Shown: piece by piece, positions 50,344 to 62,399 of the stretch
Position numbering within the stretch: the stretch's first letter is position 1
Layout of the letters: the number at the start of each line of letters is the position of its first letter
NCBI RefSeq assembly: GCF_002443255.2
Contig: NW_019211456.1
Coordinates: forward strand, 55,389,884 to 55,453,883
Reading direction: 5' to 3'
Length of the DNA: 64,000 nucleotides
DNA from: Varroa destructor
Lineage: Eukaryota; Arthropoda; Arachnida; Mesostigmata; Varroidae
The notes under the pieces: generated by a model
What the model saw: only the letters and a program-made list of their open reading frames with translations
Database searches by the model: none
What the model was told of the DNA's origin: nothing
Program-made: the position numbers and the translations under genes

Positions 50344-50622
50344 ATGGCCAAGCGCACGAAGAAGGTCGGAGTCGTTGGAAAGTACGGCACCCGTTATGGA
50401 GCTTCGCTTCGAAAAATGGTAAAGAAAGTTGAAATTACCCAACACGCCAAGTACACTTGCACATTCTGCGGCAAAGAAGCCATGAAACGGACCTGCGTCG
50501 GCATCTGGAACTGCAAGTCATGTAAGAAAACTGTCGCCGGAGGAGCGTACGTGTTTTCCACCACGGCTGCTGCTACAGTTCGCTCTTCGGTTCGACGTCT
50601 CCGTGAGACCAAGGAAGTTTAA
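50344..50622 (+). CDS. RPL37A: 60S ribosomal protein L37a (eL43)
   Basis: A structural protein of the large ribosomal subunit. The 92-residue product has exactly the family length and begins [20 protein letters not shown]. The C4 zinc finger is complete: Cys39, Cys42 (CTFC), Cys57 and Cys60 (CKSC), with GIWNC between. The context AAAAATGG is a good start. The coding part is a single exon, while many animal orthologues are split. TTTGCAG immediately before the leader leaves room for an intron in the 5' UTR. AATAAA lies a few bases after the stop (about 50631). An intact frame, family-length protein and close 3' signal favour a functional gene over a processed pseudogene; no poly(A) tract or flanking target repeat is obvious. 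Confidence 0.97.
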   Translation: MAKRTKKVGVVGKYGTRYGASLRKMVKKVEITQHAKYTCTFCGKEAMKRTCVGIWNCKSCKKTVAGGAYVFSTTAAATVRSSVRRLRETKEV

Positions 50623-50649
50623 GGAAATTACAATAAACACACCTGACGT

Positions 50650-53600
50650 TTTGCCAATGGTCATCGACTTGAGGCAGGCCGTCGGCATTGTTTTGTATTT
50701 CACTGCTGTTTTTATTGTGAATGCTGCTATCTATTATTACTGTGCCTTTTCAATAGACGCCTGGATGCGGATAAATGTGATTTGTTGGTGCTTAAGGAAA
50801 GCAGCGTATGAAAGTAGTAACTTTCAGCTTTCCTTTGTAAAACCTCGTGAACGTGCTTATCGACTTGTTATAAGAACGCGTCCTCTGATGAAATTGATAA
50901 TTGTATTGTTGGATCAAACCACAGACCACGACAGTTCCATTAGAAGTACTTAATACTATCTACTGCTGTTAAGAGTGACTAGAATCAGAGAGACTAGACC
51001 AGAATAGAGATGCTTGGGTAAAAAATGCAAAAATCGTTAACTCAGCTTGGCAAGGAGCTGCACAAGTCTACCGATTTGTTACAAACAGTAATAGCCATTT
51101 GTCAGGGCACATGTTGGAACATAGCGAACATTTGTGGGAGAACGTCTTGGGCCTCTGAATAAAAACCAACCTTTTATTCTAGCTCTTATTTTGGAAATCA
51201 TAAGGATGAGTGACGTTTAAATGAGTAATGTCTATAAACTGCAATTCTGGGCCGAATGATCTATTTCGTATTTCATAAGAAAATTTCTTTATAGTTTTTT
51301 TAAAGTTATGAATTTCTTAAGTGTTTTTGAAATTAAGTTCTTACACTCTGCTCTAAAGCTCAAATCAACAGGTGAGGATATAAGTTAAACATAAGTAATT
51401 CTACGAATTCTTAGCGAAACAAATGCTGCATTGCAAGTTTAAGTGCGTACGGGCTTGCATTTATCTTCACTAACCAAGATGGGAGAAAAGATCTGGTACA
51501 TTTAATTAAAACGCAAAAGTCATAATTGACTTTACAACCCAACGATTCTCATGTTTCGTGCTCGACTAGAGTTATATCATCACATGTTTTTCAGTGCCCA
51601 CTCATCTTGTTGGTCGAAAACTAAAGTTGCAGAATTTCTAGGCTTTTTAGATGAGCAGAAATTAAGGAAAAAACTTTCAGTTGAGATCGACTGAAACTTT
51701 AATCAAAATATTTAGTGTGTATTCCGTTTCGTATAATGGAACTCCAGTTACATTTAGTCTGATTACCTTAATTCGAATTACACATATTTCGAGTTTCACC
51801 CTCTTGTGTCACAAAAATGAGGCAGAATGAGAATCAAAGAAAATGAGGATTTTATGAAGCATAAGCTTATCAACACAGGCTGTGATGAGCCCCTATTCAA
51901 CAGAATTTGCTCTTTCTTATGTTCAAATGGTATGTCATGCACAACTTTCACGCCCGGATTTTTTCACATTTTTCGACTTTTCTAAGTTTAAGTGAACATT
52001 TCTCTGCGCGCGTATTTAGCAGTATCTATGTATTTTCATGTACTTTCGGCTAAATTCCTAAAAAATTCTTCTAAGTGGTACATTTCCGTTTGACCCTTCT
52101 ATTCGTTTTTATTCTAGTTGTAAAAAACGATGGCCCGTTAAAATATCTCTTGTAAACCTGAAATCTGTAGTTAGGTTTTCTGTCCCTAAAGTTATAGTAA
52201 AAATAAAATACGCAATCTTAATAGCAAAAAATATACACGGTTGTCACTGTTTATTAAGTTTGCTTATTGCATTGCTTTAACGCAACTAATAGTAGAATAG
52301 TAAGCTATATAGTCATAATATTTTTTTAAGTTTCAGTGGTGTGTAGTCACAGCAAACAAGCATTGCTATAATCATAAATCGACGATCCTTTGAGTAATAA
52401 TATACAGTTATCGTCACAACGCAAAACATCACCTAAAGTCACCCGCTTGAGCGACAGGACCATCTGTTGTCTATGTCGCACATGGCTGTTTCATCGGTCA
52501 CCTCCTCATTTTCAGTATTCTTATCTGTAGAGTTGTTTCATATTCACATTAGTGCAATTTTTCTTTTCTTTTAAACCTTTTATTCTATAGTTTTATATCA
52601 TATCTTTTTGTCGCAATTTGCAGCAAGAGTAGCAGCGTTAAGGCAAGCTTTCGTCTGTGGGGCAGTTTTTTTTACTTTTATGCTTCCGCTGAATGTGTGC
52701 ATACCCTGGAAATATATCTAAGCTGCTGATAGCATTTGATTTCTTAAGAGTTTCATTTCGCAAAGATGTGCCATAAGTATTGAGGAGGTCTGGTACCCGT
52801 GTAGCAACAATCCAAACTGCGCTGTGTCTCTAAACGTTATAATAAAAGACAAATAAATTAAATTTGCATTAATTAATACATTACATTCGGCACCACTTCG
52901 CAGTTCTACACTTGATTAGTTTAGAAATGTTCAATCGAATTCCAAGAACGAAGTAATCATTCAGCGTCATCTAAAGCTGCCATGAGCTGACAATTGATTA
53001 ACCATTCAATATTGTATATATATGTAATCATGACTGTAAATATTCGAAACCAAGCCAATTCAACGTGTCGTAGATACCGAGAATTTATAAATATTACCCT
53101 GTTACCTTGCTTTATCGGGAGATTTCGGAACTTACTCAGCATTTCCATTTATATCGTATCTACATTTCTGGTCACTACGACAAAACCCACATCACATTGC
53201 TATCAACTGTTATCGATATCATCGAAATTGTTGGCAATGCCTTGCATATATTTGGCATATTACTGACTTGTCTGGGATTGCAAAGCGCTATACTGACACC
53301 ACAACGTCGCCACAACTCACGAACTTTTAAGCCATTATTCGTCGACACAATCATAATGGGCATATTTATCAAAAGCTTTGTAACACAGTTGCTGTAAGAT
53401 ATAATAATACAGTCAACGGCTGATAACAATATCATTGTTTAGCGCAGTGGTTTAGCAGCAATGCTCTTAGGACAAGACACATCAAGCTTAAGAGATCATA
53501 GAAAATATATGTAACGATCGTCAAAAACAGGAGTTTCCATTTTCTTTGGTAGTCCTAATGTCGGTACCTCTTTGTCTTCTGTTTCGAATATGACAAGGCT

Positions 53601-54060
53601 AGCTGACGACAGAAATATCTGTTCGAGGAAATTCATATTCATCTGTTCACTTATATTTATGAATGTTTAGTTTTATTTGATAAATGGCAACCCGTCGAGT
53701 GAACGTTCTCTGCTGCACACAACTACTCGGGAACACCTTTTCTTGACATATATGTATATACACAAACTTGTTGAAGTAATGCACACGCTCTTTTTCTTTT
53801 ACCAGCGTGCCTACATTCATCGCATACTGTACATATACAGCGCGACCATATTCACTGTAGTTTTACGACAGTGTCAATTATTCATTTTTGCGCAGCATTT
53901 CCATATACAGGAAGTATTCAGCGCGTCTTACGCTTCCGAGATTGAATTTCTCTACTTTAAAGTGTTTCAGCTCTGTGCTTTTCCACACGCCTTTGGGCAA
54001 CAGTGCTAGTTAATAATAAAAGGTTAAGCAGTCAACGGTGTTGTAATATACAGCTATTAA
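50650..54060. other. Spacer between RPL37A and gamma-syntrophin
   Basis: AT-rich DNA between genes that converge (RPL37A plus, syntrophin minus), so it contains the 3' UTR of syntrophin. Open frames at 50603-50953, 53107-53397 and 53677-54009 (all plus) lack recognised domains. The 53107-53397 frame has a hydrophobic stretch and no rival exon, and is discussed as a low-grade finding. Confidence 0.4.
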
Positions 54061-54064
54061 CCTA

Positions 54065-55379
54065 CTAATGAGGCGCAACGGACTTTGATGAAAGGAAGGC
54101 ATTGATACAGAAGATGAATTGTTTGGCCTGCGCATCGTTGTTGAGAGTCACTGTGCGCAACAGCTCGTTCTTGCAACAAGCTGTATCTTTTAAAGCGAAC
54201 ACCAGACTTACACGGGCTCCATCTTGACCGTTGCTCCGATACTGCGCGAACCCGTACTTCCAGAGGTACTCCTTACTCGCAATATCGTACAGCGCAAAGC
54301 CCATATTCCAATCGATAGTTAACGAAGCAGCCTTGTTTTCAAATTGTACACTAAAAGTTTTACTGCTCAGTGTAATTACGCTCAAATACGTGCACAGAGC
54401 CCAGGCACGTTCCAGCACCGCTGTAGATTGACCTCCCGGTGGCAGTGAAAACCGAACACAGTGGTGTGGTGTTTCTAGGACGTAATGTCTTGATGTCAAA
54501 GCTAAGTCGATACATTCAGCGTCTGGTTGAAGCGAACATTGATAAGCCTTGTAGACAATCTGGCAGTCGTCAAACTCTGTAAGGGATGCTGGCGCCCGAT
54601 CGAACTGGTAAACCGAGGCGCCCTTTAAAGCAAGGAACAGAGGAAGCGTGCGTTGACGATTCCATGGAAAATAGCACTTTTTGCTGATCCAATCCATCCA
54701 ATGAATTTTGTTTGCCTCCTCTTGATTGCGATTTAACTGCTCAATCTGTAATCAAAGCAGCCATTCCACAGAGGTGTGATTGCTAGTACAGTAAGGACAT
54801 TTTTCGTAGTGGACAACAAACGACTTGAATTCTAAAAGGAGGTAACTAAGAAGAACTTGGTTAAATCTGTTAATATCTAAAGCTATGCAATAACAATTTA
54901 AGCCGACCAAAGTGGGCGATTTCGAAATTACAGAGATACAATTTTGAATAGGAAATCTGATATACTTTGTCCAGTTGATGTAGAACCCCTAACTACGTCT
55001 ATAATGTAAATGTTTTAGGTATGACTGAAGTCCACGAATGACTGACAAAACTTTTTAATTACCGGGATGATATTACGGCAACGAGTAAGTGAGCAAAAAC
55101 ATGTATGATGAGTTATATAGAGACCTTGTGGTCATTGCATCGTTGCACGGCTGCATGTATTGTACGGAGCCACGTCTCCCGCTCTCCTCGGTCCGTACAC
55201 TGTACGATGGTCTCCTCCTTTGAAGAACACGCTTGAACTTTAAATGCCCTCTGCTCTTCCATTTCCTGTACGTATGCAAAGAGAAGCTCCACATAAGCCG
55301 CCTGCGTACCCCCTTCATCATCCTAGTGTAATACCGGGAAAGCAAAATTACCGTTAACGGAAGTTATTTTCATACCTAC

Positions 55380-55442
<63 letters not shown>

Positions 55443-58139
55443 GTTTTTTTTTCCCTTAAACTATTTTAAAGAGGCACATTCCCGTAACCGCTAAAAATGG
55501 AGTATCCATGGGTATTCAACTCACATGGTTTCGGATATAGTTCATAGAGGTCAAACGAGCTCGCTCAGCCTGCTAGGCGGTCATTTACTGCGATGTTTAA
55601 ACGCAAAACGGTACTTCAGCACAGTCAAAGGCAGAAATAAATACCGGAAAATGTTTATATAGAATTGATCTCCTTTTATGTTGTAGAAGTCAGATTGGAG
55701 TGCTAACCTTTTTAAGTAGAGATGCAACTTCCCGATAGTGCTTTACTGTTAGAATAACGCGTTCCCCTGCACTTCGGAGTAGTTCAGTTGCCTGCTCCCT
55801 GCTAAGGCCTCGTGTCGGCACTTCATTCACTTTGACTATAGCGTCGCCGACATAGAGCTTGATCGAAGAGCTGTCCGCGCGGAGAATTTTCGAGATAATA
55901 ATCGGAAGGTTGTGTTCATGTCCTCCTTTAATAGCTACTCCAAAGCCGCCTTCCGGTCGACGGGGTAGCGCGATCACACGCTCCTAAGCAAAAAAATAGA
56001 GACAAATACAGCAAAGTCGGCCTTGAGTGACTCGTCACGGTGCCTTTGTCATCTAAAAAATCGGAAATCTCTATAAGCAAATCTTAGCATGACAAATAAA
56101 TGAGTATTCATGTAACCTTTTTTTATTTTATACCTTTGCTAAGCTTCATATAGTATGTATCCATGTCTCGTATAATATTTACGTTACGCTAAAGTGACCG
56201 TTTTAAAATTATATATATACATATGCAGGTTGGTGCCTCATCCAAACTCAGGTCATCCAAACTGGGGAAAATTTGGCGGGTTGTTTTTCGTAACACGCAT
56301 GCATTCATTTGCTGCTCCTGGTAAAATAAATAAAAAAATAAAAAAACTAACTCGCTGGGGTGAAGAACAGTGCGTCGTTTTCAGAATTTAAGTAAGTATC
56401 AGCTATTATTCGATCTTTTCACACTGGGCGAACGACCTACAAAGACTAAAAGCGTGTTTTTTACCCGAAATCGATGGTCTACGTAGCCTCTGTTTCCAAG
56501 CTGGTTCACCGAGGAAATCCGAGGAGACTCTTCATGAGGCAAACAGAATGATCCTCAATAGAGTGTAAATTCAAAGAGATTGAAACTTCCTCAAAGTGGC
56601 ATAAAAATACAATTTTTGATAAACTTAGGTTTAAAGCACCTTTTAATGAGTTTACACCCACCATTCTTATTATTCACGATAACTATTAAAATGATATTTA
56701 CTGATTACAGAAGAAATGTTTTAAAAATGATTAGTTAGTGTTTTAGGTCCGCATTCGAACCGTAACCGCAACGGATGGTGGTTACATTGAGTAAACATAA
56801 CCGTCAAGAATTACACTTCCAACACAAGCAAAAAATTCGCTGACATATCTGTTCTTCTTTACATACAAAGCAGAAGTAAGATTCTTATTTTACATATGCC
56901 ACAATATATATATATATATATATTGCCATCAATGAGTGGTTTTGATTTGTTAAGGCACGAGTATTTCATGCCTTAATCTACTATCAAAACTACTTGTGGT
57001 ATTGTGTGTTCTATCAGTGACCAACGGGATCAACTAAAATTATTTAATCCGATTATGTAATAATATAGCATAACAAGAGGCTTTCCTCCTAAAGTTTTTA
57101 TCATGGACATCCTATAATTGGTCAACTGCAAAAAAAAAACACGCCAGAGACAAGTAATATAATTAGTATATACCTTGTTGGGTACGGAATACTTGTTAGA
57201 GTTTCCTCCAGCATTCGGTATTATGAGAAGAACATGGTCACGCAGTTCAAGCTGTACTGTTACACGGTGCTTTCCGTTTGAAGAGCAGATGAACATCATC
57301 GTCGAGTGCTGGGCGAAACATAAGGACGATTGAAGTAAATTCCAGTGGCTCCTTGCAATCTGGTCTTTTTATACTGGCTTGACTACAATAAAGGCTTCGA
57401 TTTCTGCTCCAATACGTAGTAGTAACAGCCCCTACTTTCGTCGGATTGCACTCAGAAGCAGTCCTTCATGATGACATATTACATGATCCATATGACTGTC
57501 GCTCCATTTAATACACTTTGTTCGCGTGGCTGAACCCCATTGGGAATCAGCTGGCTCCTAGGCAGAATTAGCTATCCGCGGTCTTGCAGTCTGTTGTCAT
57601 TCAGCCGTTTGTGCAATAGCTGGTAAGCCCTACATTCGGTGACCATCCATCATACACCAAATGACATGGATGGTACCTTCGCTGAAGGGAAGGACGCATA
57701 TATATATAAGTATTTCCATTAGAATACAATGCTATAATGGCAGAAAGGTAATCTCGTGCTGAAGTCGATTTCTCTTGAGCCCTGAAACAGTTTGGCCTAA
57801 AGCTGTTGTAATACCCACTTATATATATATACATACATATATATGCTTGAAACTAAAGCAGCCATTATCTAAGCGGCAGCCGGCGTAATACTGTTATACA
57901 GACTGGTCAAAGCTCATGGAATTATGTCTCCAATTAGCATGTATAGGAAAGAGGTATACAAAGGAAGAAACTCCTGATCTTTAATGATGATTTCACAAAG
58001 GACACAGTACTAGCTTCAGATGAAATAGCCAAAAATAAGCTGTTGTCATAAATTGTGCTGGGATTTGATTTTAAGAAACTTTATCTTCAAAAAACTGATA
58101 AGTATTGTATAGTAAAATTAGGAAATCACTCACCCGCAT
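54065..58139 (-). CDS. Gamma-syntrophin (PDZ and PH-like adaptor)
   Basis: Syntrophins are cytoplasmic adaptors that bind dystrophin-family proteins and, through the PDZ domain, membrane channels and signalling proteins. Minus-strand exons in order: 58173-58134 (start ATG probably 58139), 57308-57174, 55983-55708, 55569-55525, 55322-55125 and 54745-54065 (stop). All junctions are GT-AG and in phase 0, giving 446 residues from ATG 58139 (human gamma-1 517). The N-terminal exon has FICSSNGKHRVTVQLELRDH, matching the family's first half-PH strand region. The PDZ exon has PEGGFGVAIKGGHEHNLPII (carboxylate loop GGFG), GDAIVKVNEV and LTVKHYREVASLLKK. The following exons carry RAFKVQACSSKEET and WLRTIHAAVQRC (PH C-terminal half), then IEQLNRN and the gamma-specific tail with FLALKGASVYQF, LTIDWNMGFALYDIASKEYL and WKYGFAQY. 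The 45-nt exon (ERARLTSMNYIRNH) is the least certain. Long inter-domain linkers of vertebrates are absent. An upstream start or further 5' exon is possible. Confidence 0.88.
55385..55452. repeat. (TA)n then poly-T tract in syntrophin intron
   Basis: About 21 TA units followed by about 25 mostly T residues, between two syntrophin exons. Read on the minus strand this gives poly-A then TA. It is a likely site of assembly error or length polymorphism. Confidence 0.9.
56415..56662 (+). repeat. Dispersed repeat family, copy B
   Basis: Second copy of the repeat at 34.3 kb, lying in an intron of gamma-syntrophin, antisense to the gene. It shares TTTTTTACCCGAAATCGATG with copy A (one or two changes), the TCCTCAATAG block and the downstream GAGTTTACACCCA. 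The frame FLPEIDGLRSLCFQAGSPRK... runs to LNRV and a stop at the position equivalent to copy A. Confidence 0.7.
56904..56922. repeat. (TA)n microsatellite
   Basis: About nine TA units in a syntrophin intron. Confidence 0.85.
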
Positions 58140-58179
58140 TAGATAGTTCGGGCAACGTTCGGTTCCATAAAACCTGAAT

Positions 58180-58560
58180 AAAAAATAAAAATTATCATAG
58201 GCCCGAATGATTGATGTAAGACCAAGATAATCTATAAACCTACGTAGAACATTTTTTCTAATGCAAAAAATTTCGATAAACCTATCCTAACCCTACGCAT
58301 TGAGCCCATGTGCGCGCTTCTTCTAAATAACTGCGGTGTCAACAGATCTCGACGGAACAACACTGGGATTGATTTATCTCAAGCTTTCGAAGCTATAATC
58401 TATACCATCGCATCACTTTAAAGTTCCTCGATATACCAGCAGTTCACATAAAAACGAAATTTGCTTTAGAATATTGACAAAATGAGTCATACACTTTTCC
58501 TATTTTTTCCCTTTAAAAAAACAATTAAATTTAAGGAATGAGCTCTTTCTGTATATACAT
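58180..58560. other. Sequence upstream of syntrophin, no promoter recognised
   Basis: AT-rich, ending at the assembly gap. A syntrophin promoter or 5' exon may lie here or beyond; no TATA or initiator context is convincing. Confidence 0.4.
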
Positions 58561-58561
58561 A

Positions 58562-58661
58562 NNNNNNNNNNNNNNNNNNNNNNNNNNNNNNNNNNNNNNN
58601 NNNNNNNNNNNNNNNNNNNNNNNNNNNNNNNNNNNNNNNNNNNNNNNNNNNNNNNNNNNNN
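58562..58661. other. Assembly gap (100 N)
   Basis: Exactly 100 undetermined bases, the conventional size for a scaffold gap of unknown length. A minus-strand open frame reads up to its edge, so sequence of unknown length may be missing. Confidence 0.98.
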
Positions 58662-58669
58662 ATATCTTT

Positions 58670-61580
58670 TTTTTTTAAACCTTCTCTGTTGTATTATGCA
58701 ATGCCGTTTAGTACCAAGAGTGACAAACACTGCAACAATTTGCGCCGCTTTTTTATATTCGAGATGCGTTTGTACTCTTTGAAATGTGAGACCGTTGAAT
58801 CGTATATTGTTACTCAGGGTGTAAGCGGGTGAGTCATAGTGAGTCAAGAAAACCCCGAAAATGAGTTTTGCAGATGACTCCCTGAAAAGGTGAATAACTA
58901 AGACTTGAAAGCCAAAAGATGTACCGTACTTGGTCACCTCAGCTAAATTCGTATGACAAAAAAAACTGGACAAATGCGTGCCGCATGATTTGAGCCACAA
59001 ACAAAGATGTAGAAATGCTTGCTTCTCTTTTCTGCAACACTGATCCAACCCAATACTGGGCCGAATTGTGACTTGTGATGAGAATTGATCCTTTTGGTTA
59101 CGTCAGGGTGTGGCTGTAAATAAACTGGGGGAACAACACCCTTAGAAAAATATACAGCTGCAAAAGCTTATCATATTTGGCTTGTGCTATTCGGAGGTCT
59201 GTTGCAAGTATTTTTCACTACAGCTTCACGACTTCTGGTTCGTTGGTCACGGGTGAAGTCTACTATCATTAATTGAAGAAGATAATGTAGAAACTCCACA
59301 TTTAACAGCTAAAATTATTAACCGAATTTAAATTACCATGACGACGCTCGGCCTCGTGCCGTAAAAATCACGGAGGGAAAAATGCAGGAGTTAGCGCTGG
59401 CGGCTCTCATCCAGCATACTCGCTAAACATTGCTCCCATAGAGTGCAATTTTTTCGAGATTTCAACAATTTCATAATGTAAAAGTTATTCATATCTTAGC
59501 ATAATGTCTAAATTGTCTCTCGAGAGTTCATATGTCCTCGTAAACCAGACTTATACAGCAGCGGGATAAATAAGTCACCATCTAAATAATAAAAGGCTAT
59601 ACACAAAATTGGTGCCTATTTCTATTGAAAATAACTAAGCGTGTAAAAAAATCTAGAAGTTAAAGTTCACTATGTTACGTTTCATACTGAAAAGTCTAAT
59701 AGTACAAAAGGTACGGATGGTAAACTCGGGCTGTCCTGGTATATGCACGTTCATTCACGAATACGTCGATCAATTACAATTCCGATTCGTCGCTACAATC
59801 TAGCTGGAGATATCATATCCTTTACTATGTTTTAGAGAGAAAATAAAATTGACCACGTAAATCCCAACCATTTAGACAAGATCATAGCTTTATTTTTGAT
59901 ACAATAGAGATACATATTGGTTTGCATAAGGGAATCGCATTTATTCCTCCTCTTCGTTATGATCTCTGAGCCATGTCTTTAGTGGCAGAAGTGCGAATAT
60001 TCAATGAAAACTATTTGACCACAGAAAAAGCCATGGTTTCAGCTTATCCGTTTACTGGCAGCTGCTACATCTCCACCGATTCACTGAGAACCGAATTTAA
60101 AAATCCCTCGTTAGAGCTGAAAGCATACAGAGTGGTCGGTAGCTGGAGTTTCTAACTTGATTCCTTTATTCTTTAGTACATTATATAAAAGGTGCATAAA
60201 GCTCAGTAAGCTTAGGGACGGTACCTAAGAGTAACAATTCATTGAGCTAAGCCCGGTATACGCATACTATATTTTGTGCTAATAAAGGAATATCAGTAAA
60301 ATTTTGCTCGGAGATATTTTCCACATAATTTACGTTCCACATAATCTAATGGTTATAAAATGGTTCTTCGTTCTTTGTGTGGGCAATGAATAGCATTTGG
60401 TGATTGAATTCTCTTGATATAAGGAGATCTTTGTGACTAACCAGAATAATATGCTGGTTATTGTATTTCCAAATGTATGTAAAAATGAATACAGCATATA
60501 GTAATTTCCTGAAACAGAGTACACCAAAGGTCTAGTGCCATTTAAATTATGTAGTGCTTAACGCCCTTGTTAGTTAATATAAACCTAACTGCTATTAGCC
60601 CGTGGGTACAACTGAATTTATTTAAATCATATTTACAGACTGATTTTAAATGTTTTTATACTTTTCGTTTTCGCACAGGTTATGTAACATTTTTATCCTA
60701 TATATCCACCCACAAACAGAATTAAACGATTAGGGCGCAAGTTGAAGTTTGGGTTTTCGCTGATACCGCTGACGGCGCAGCGGGCGCTGGCGCATTCTGA
60801 CGCCACCAACAACACAGATTGTTGCACTATTTAGGGGTAGAGTAAGGCGGACAATAGCCGGGGGGCTTTTCAAGAGGTACGAAGGGGAAAGGTCTCTTTT
60901 AAAGTAATCGGGTACCATTAAGTCAAGCGGTCAAGTTCGGTGACAAAAACAAAGTATGCATGTGCGTATAGTTTATTTCACACACGTGGCTATCTCAAGT
61001 GAGCAGGCGAACAGCCGGCAAACCTCCGACGCTTAACTGGCAACGTACAAAGAAAAAAATGGAAGAAAAAAGCACAGAAGTACTTTTGGTTTTGAGGACT
61101 CAAAACTTCGCCACGCTAAGGATTCAAAACAATAAAAGGGTATAAAAGAGGCAACATTAGAGAGAACTAAAAAGACTGCAGCCATTCTAGACGCAGAAGA
61201 AAGCGAACACTTCAAACACCAGGCTTGCATTACAACCGGCCGATCGCAAGCAGAAAAGATGATTTCCTAATGGTTTACCCCAACCATCCACGAAGGACAG
61301 CAGAAGCGGTGACCTTAGACTGACTCTAAAACTCTATGAGTCATAGTTTTAGAAAAGGGTTATGTATGCAGAACAGCGACTATTCCGAAGGCAGACCCGG
61401 CGGCAAAGAGTGCAACATATGAACATGAAGTACAAAACTGCACAACAAAGAACGGATACTTCACGTGCAAGATTGGTGAGCCACATCGAACATAATGATC
61501 TACACATTACATTGGTAACACGTATAAGCTCAATAGTTAGAGAGATGCGGGATCTTAGTGGTTATTGATAAAATGAATGG
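58670..61580. other. Non-coding DNA beyond the gap
   Basis: A minus-strand frame (58680-59048, about 120 codons up to the gap) has no recognisable domain. 60730-60910 is GC-richer than its surroundings without a recognised product. A possible third SINE copy lies at about 60201-60285. Otherwise nothing is identified. Confidence 0.4.
60201..60285 (+). mobile_element. Possible degraded SINE, copy 3
   Basis: CAGTAAGCTTAGGGACGGTA, followed by GCCCGGTATACGCATACTAT and ATTTTGTGCT, matches in order the central and tail blocks of the SINEs at 28.1 and 33.8 kb (TAAGCTTAGGGACACG, CCGGGCATACACA, TTTCGTGCT). The box A half is not recognisable. Confidence 0.4.
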
Positions 61581-62399
61581 TTGATGTACTTCAGATAAAT
61601 CCCAATTAATACGGGAAGCATTCGAGCATTTAAAGAACAATATGATAAAGCAAGATTAGGCATAAGCCCTTTGACTCAACCGGAGCCAGAGTAACAACGG
61701 CGGACTGGCCAGCATGATTACAACAAAAAATCGGCCATTTGTTACAACCGTAGAAAGGCTGCCATCAAAGGGACTGACAGAGGTAGCGGTTTTTTTTAGA
61801 TTACGATGGTGGGCGTGATATGATTATAACACTTCTAAATATATATATAATATCTCCTAATTCTGGAATTTTCAGTTAATCAATGATGGACATGAGCCCA
61901 GCATCTACACCAAAAGGTAGGGGATCTACCTAGATCTAATGGTCTGTAGGGATTGATCAGTAGAAAGGATTAGTTCAGTACTTAACAGCAGGACCGGACA
62001 TAAAATCCGAAACATTCAACATTTAACAGTAGAAGAATTCAGGGGACGGAACGTCGCATTTGCGGTGGAGAGCCCCCATAATCACAGGAATGTAATCTAT
62101 GCGGCTGGGTTAAGGGATCTTTGAAAAGCTACCCTGAATGAGGCTCCAATCAAAATGAGAAAGTGTAATCCTAAGAAGCTGAGCAAAGAAGTATTCAAGA
62201 ACGCTCTCAGCAAGGTCTGCCTAGGCTTGAAAATGCCCGTGAACACGGGGGCATGATGTTTTGGTCACTTTCCGATCTGTGGAGACTTCAGCGGTTTAGC
62301 GATGAACTTAAGCCTAAGTTTTCGTAGACAAAAAATATAGCAGAGGCCAAACAAGCTTGTAACGTAGCCAGAAAGGGTTTGTATCAGGGCTAAGGGAAG

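Noticed and set aside
54231..54431. Plus-strand ORF inside the last syntrophin exon
   Set aside because: Shadow of the real minus-strand coding exon, whose protein matches gamma-syntrophin over its full length.
55073..55345. 90-codon minus-strand ORF overlapping the syntrophin PH exon
   Set aside because: Wrong frame: the neighbouring frame gives the conserved RAFKVQACSSKEE and WLRTIHAAV segments with proper splice sites.
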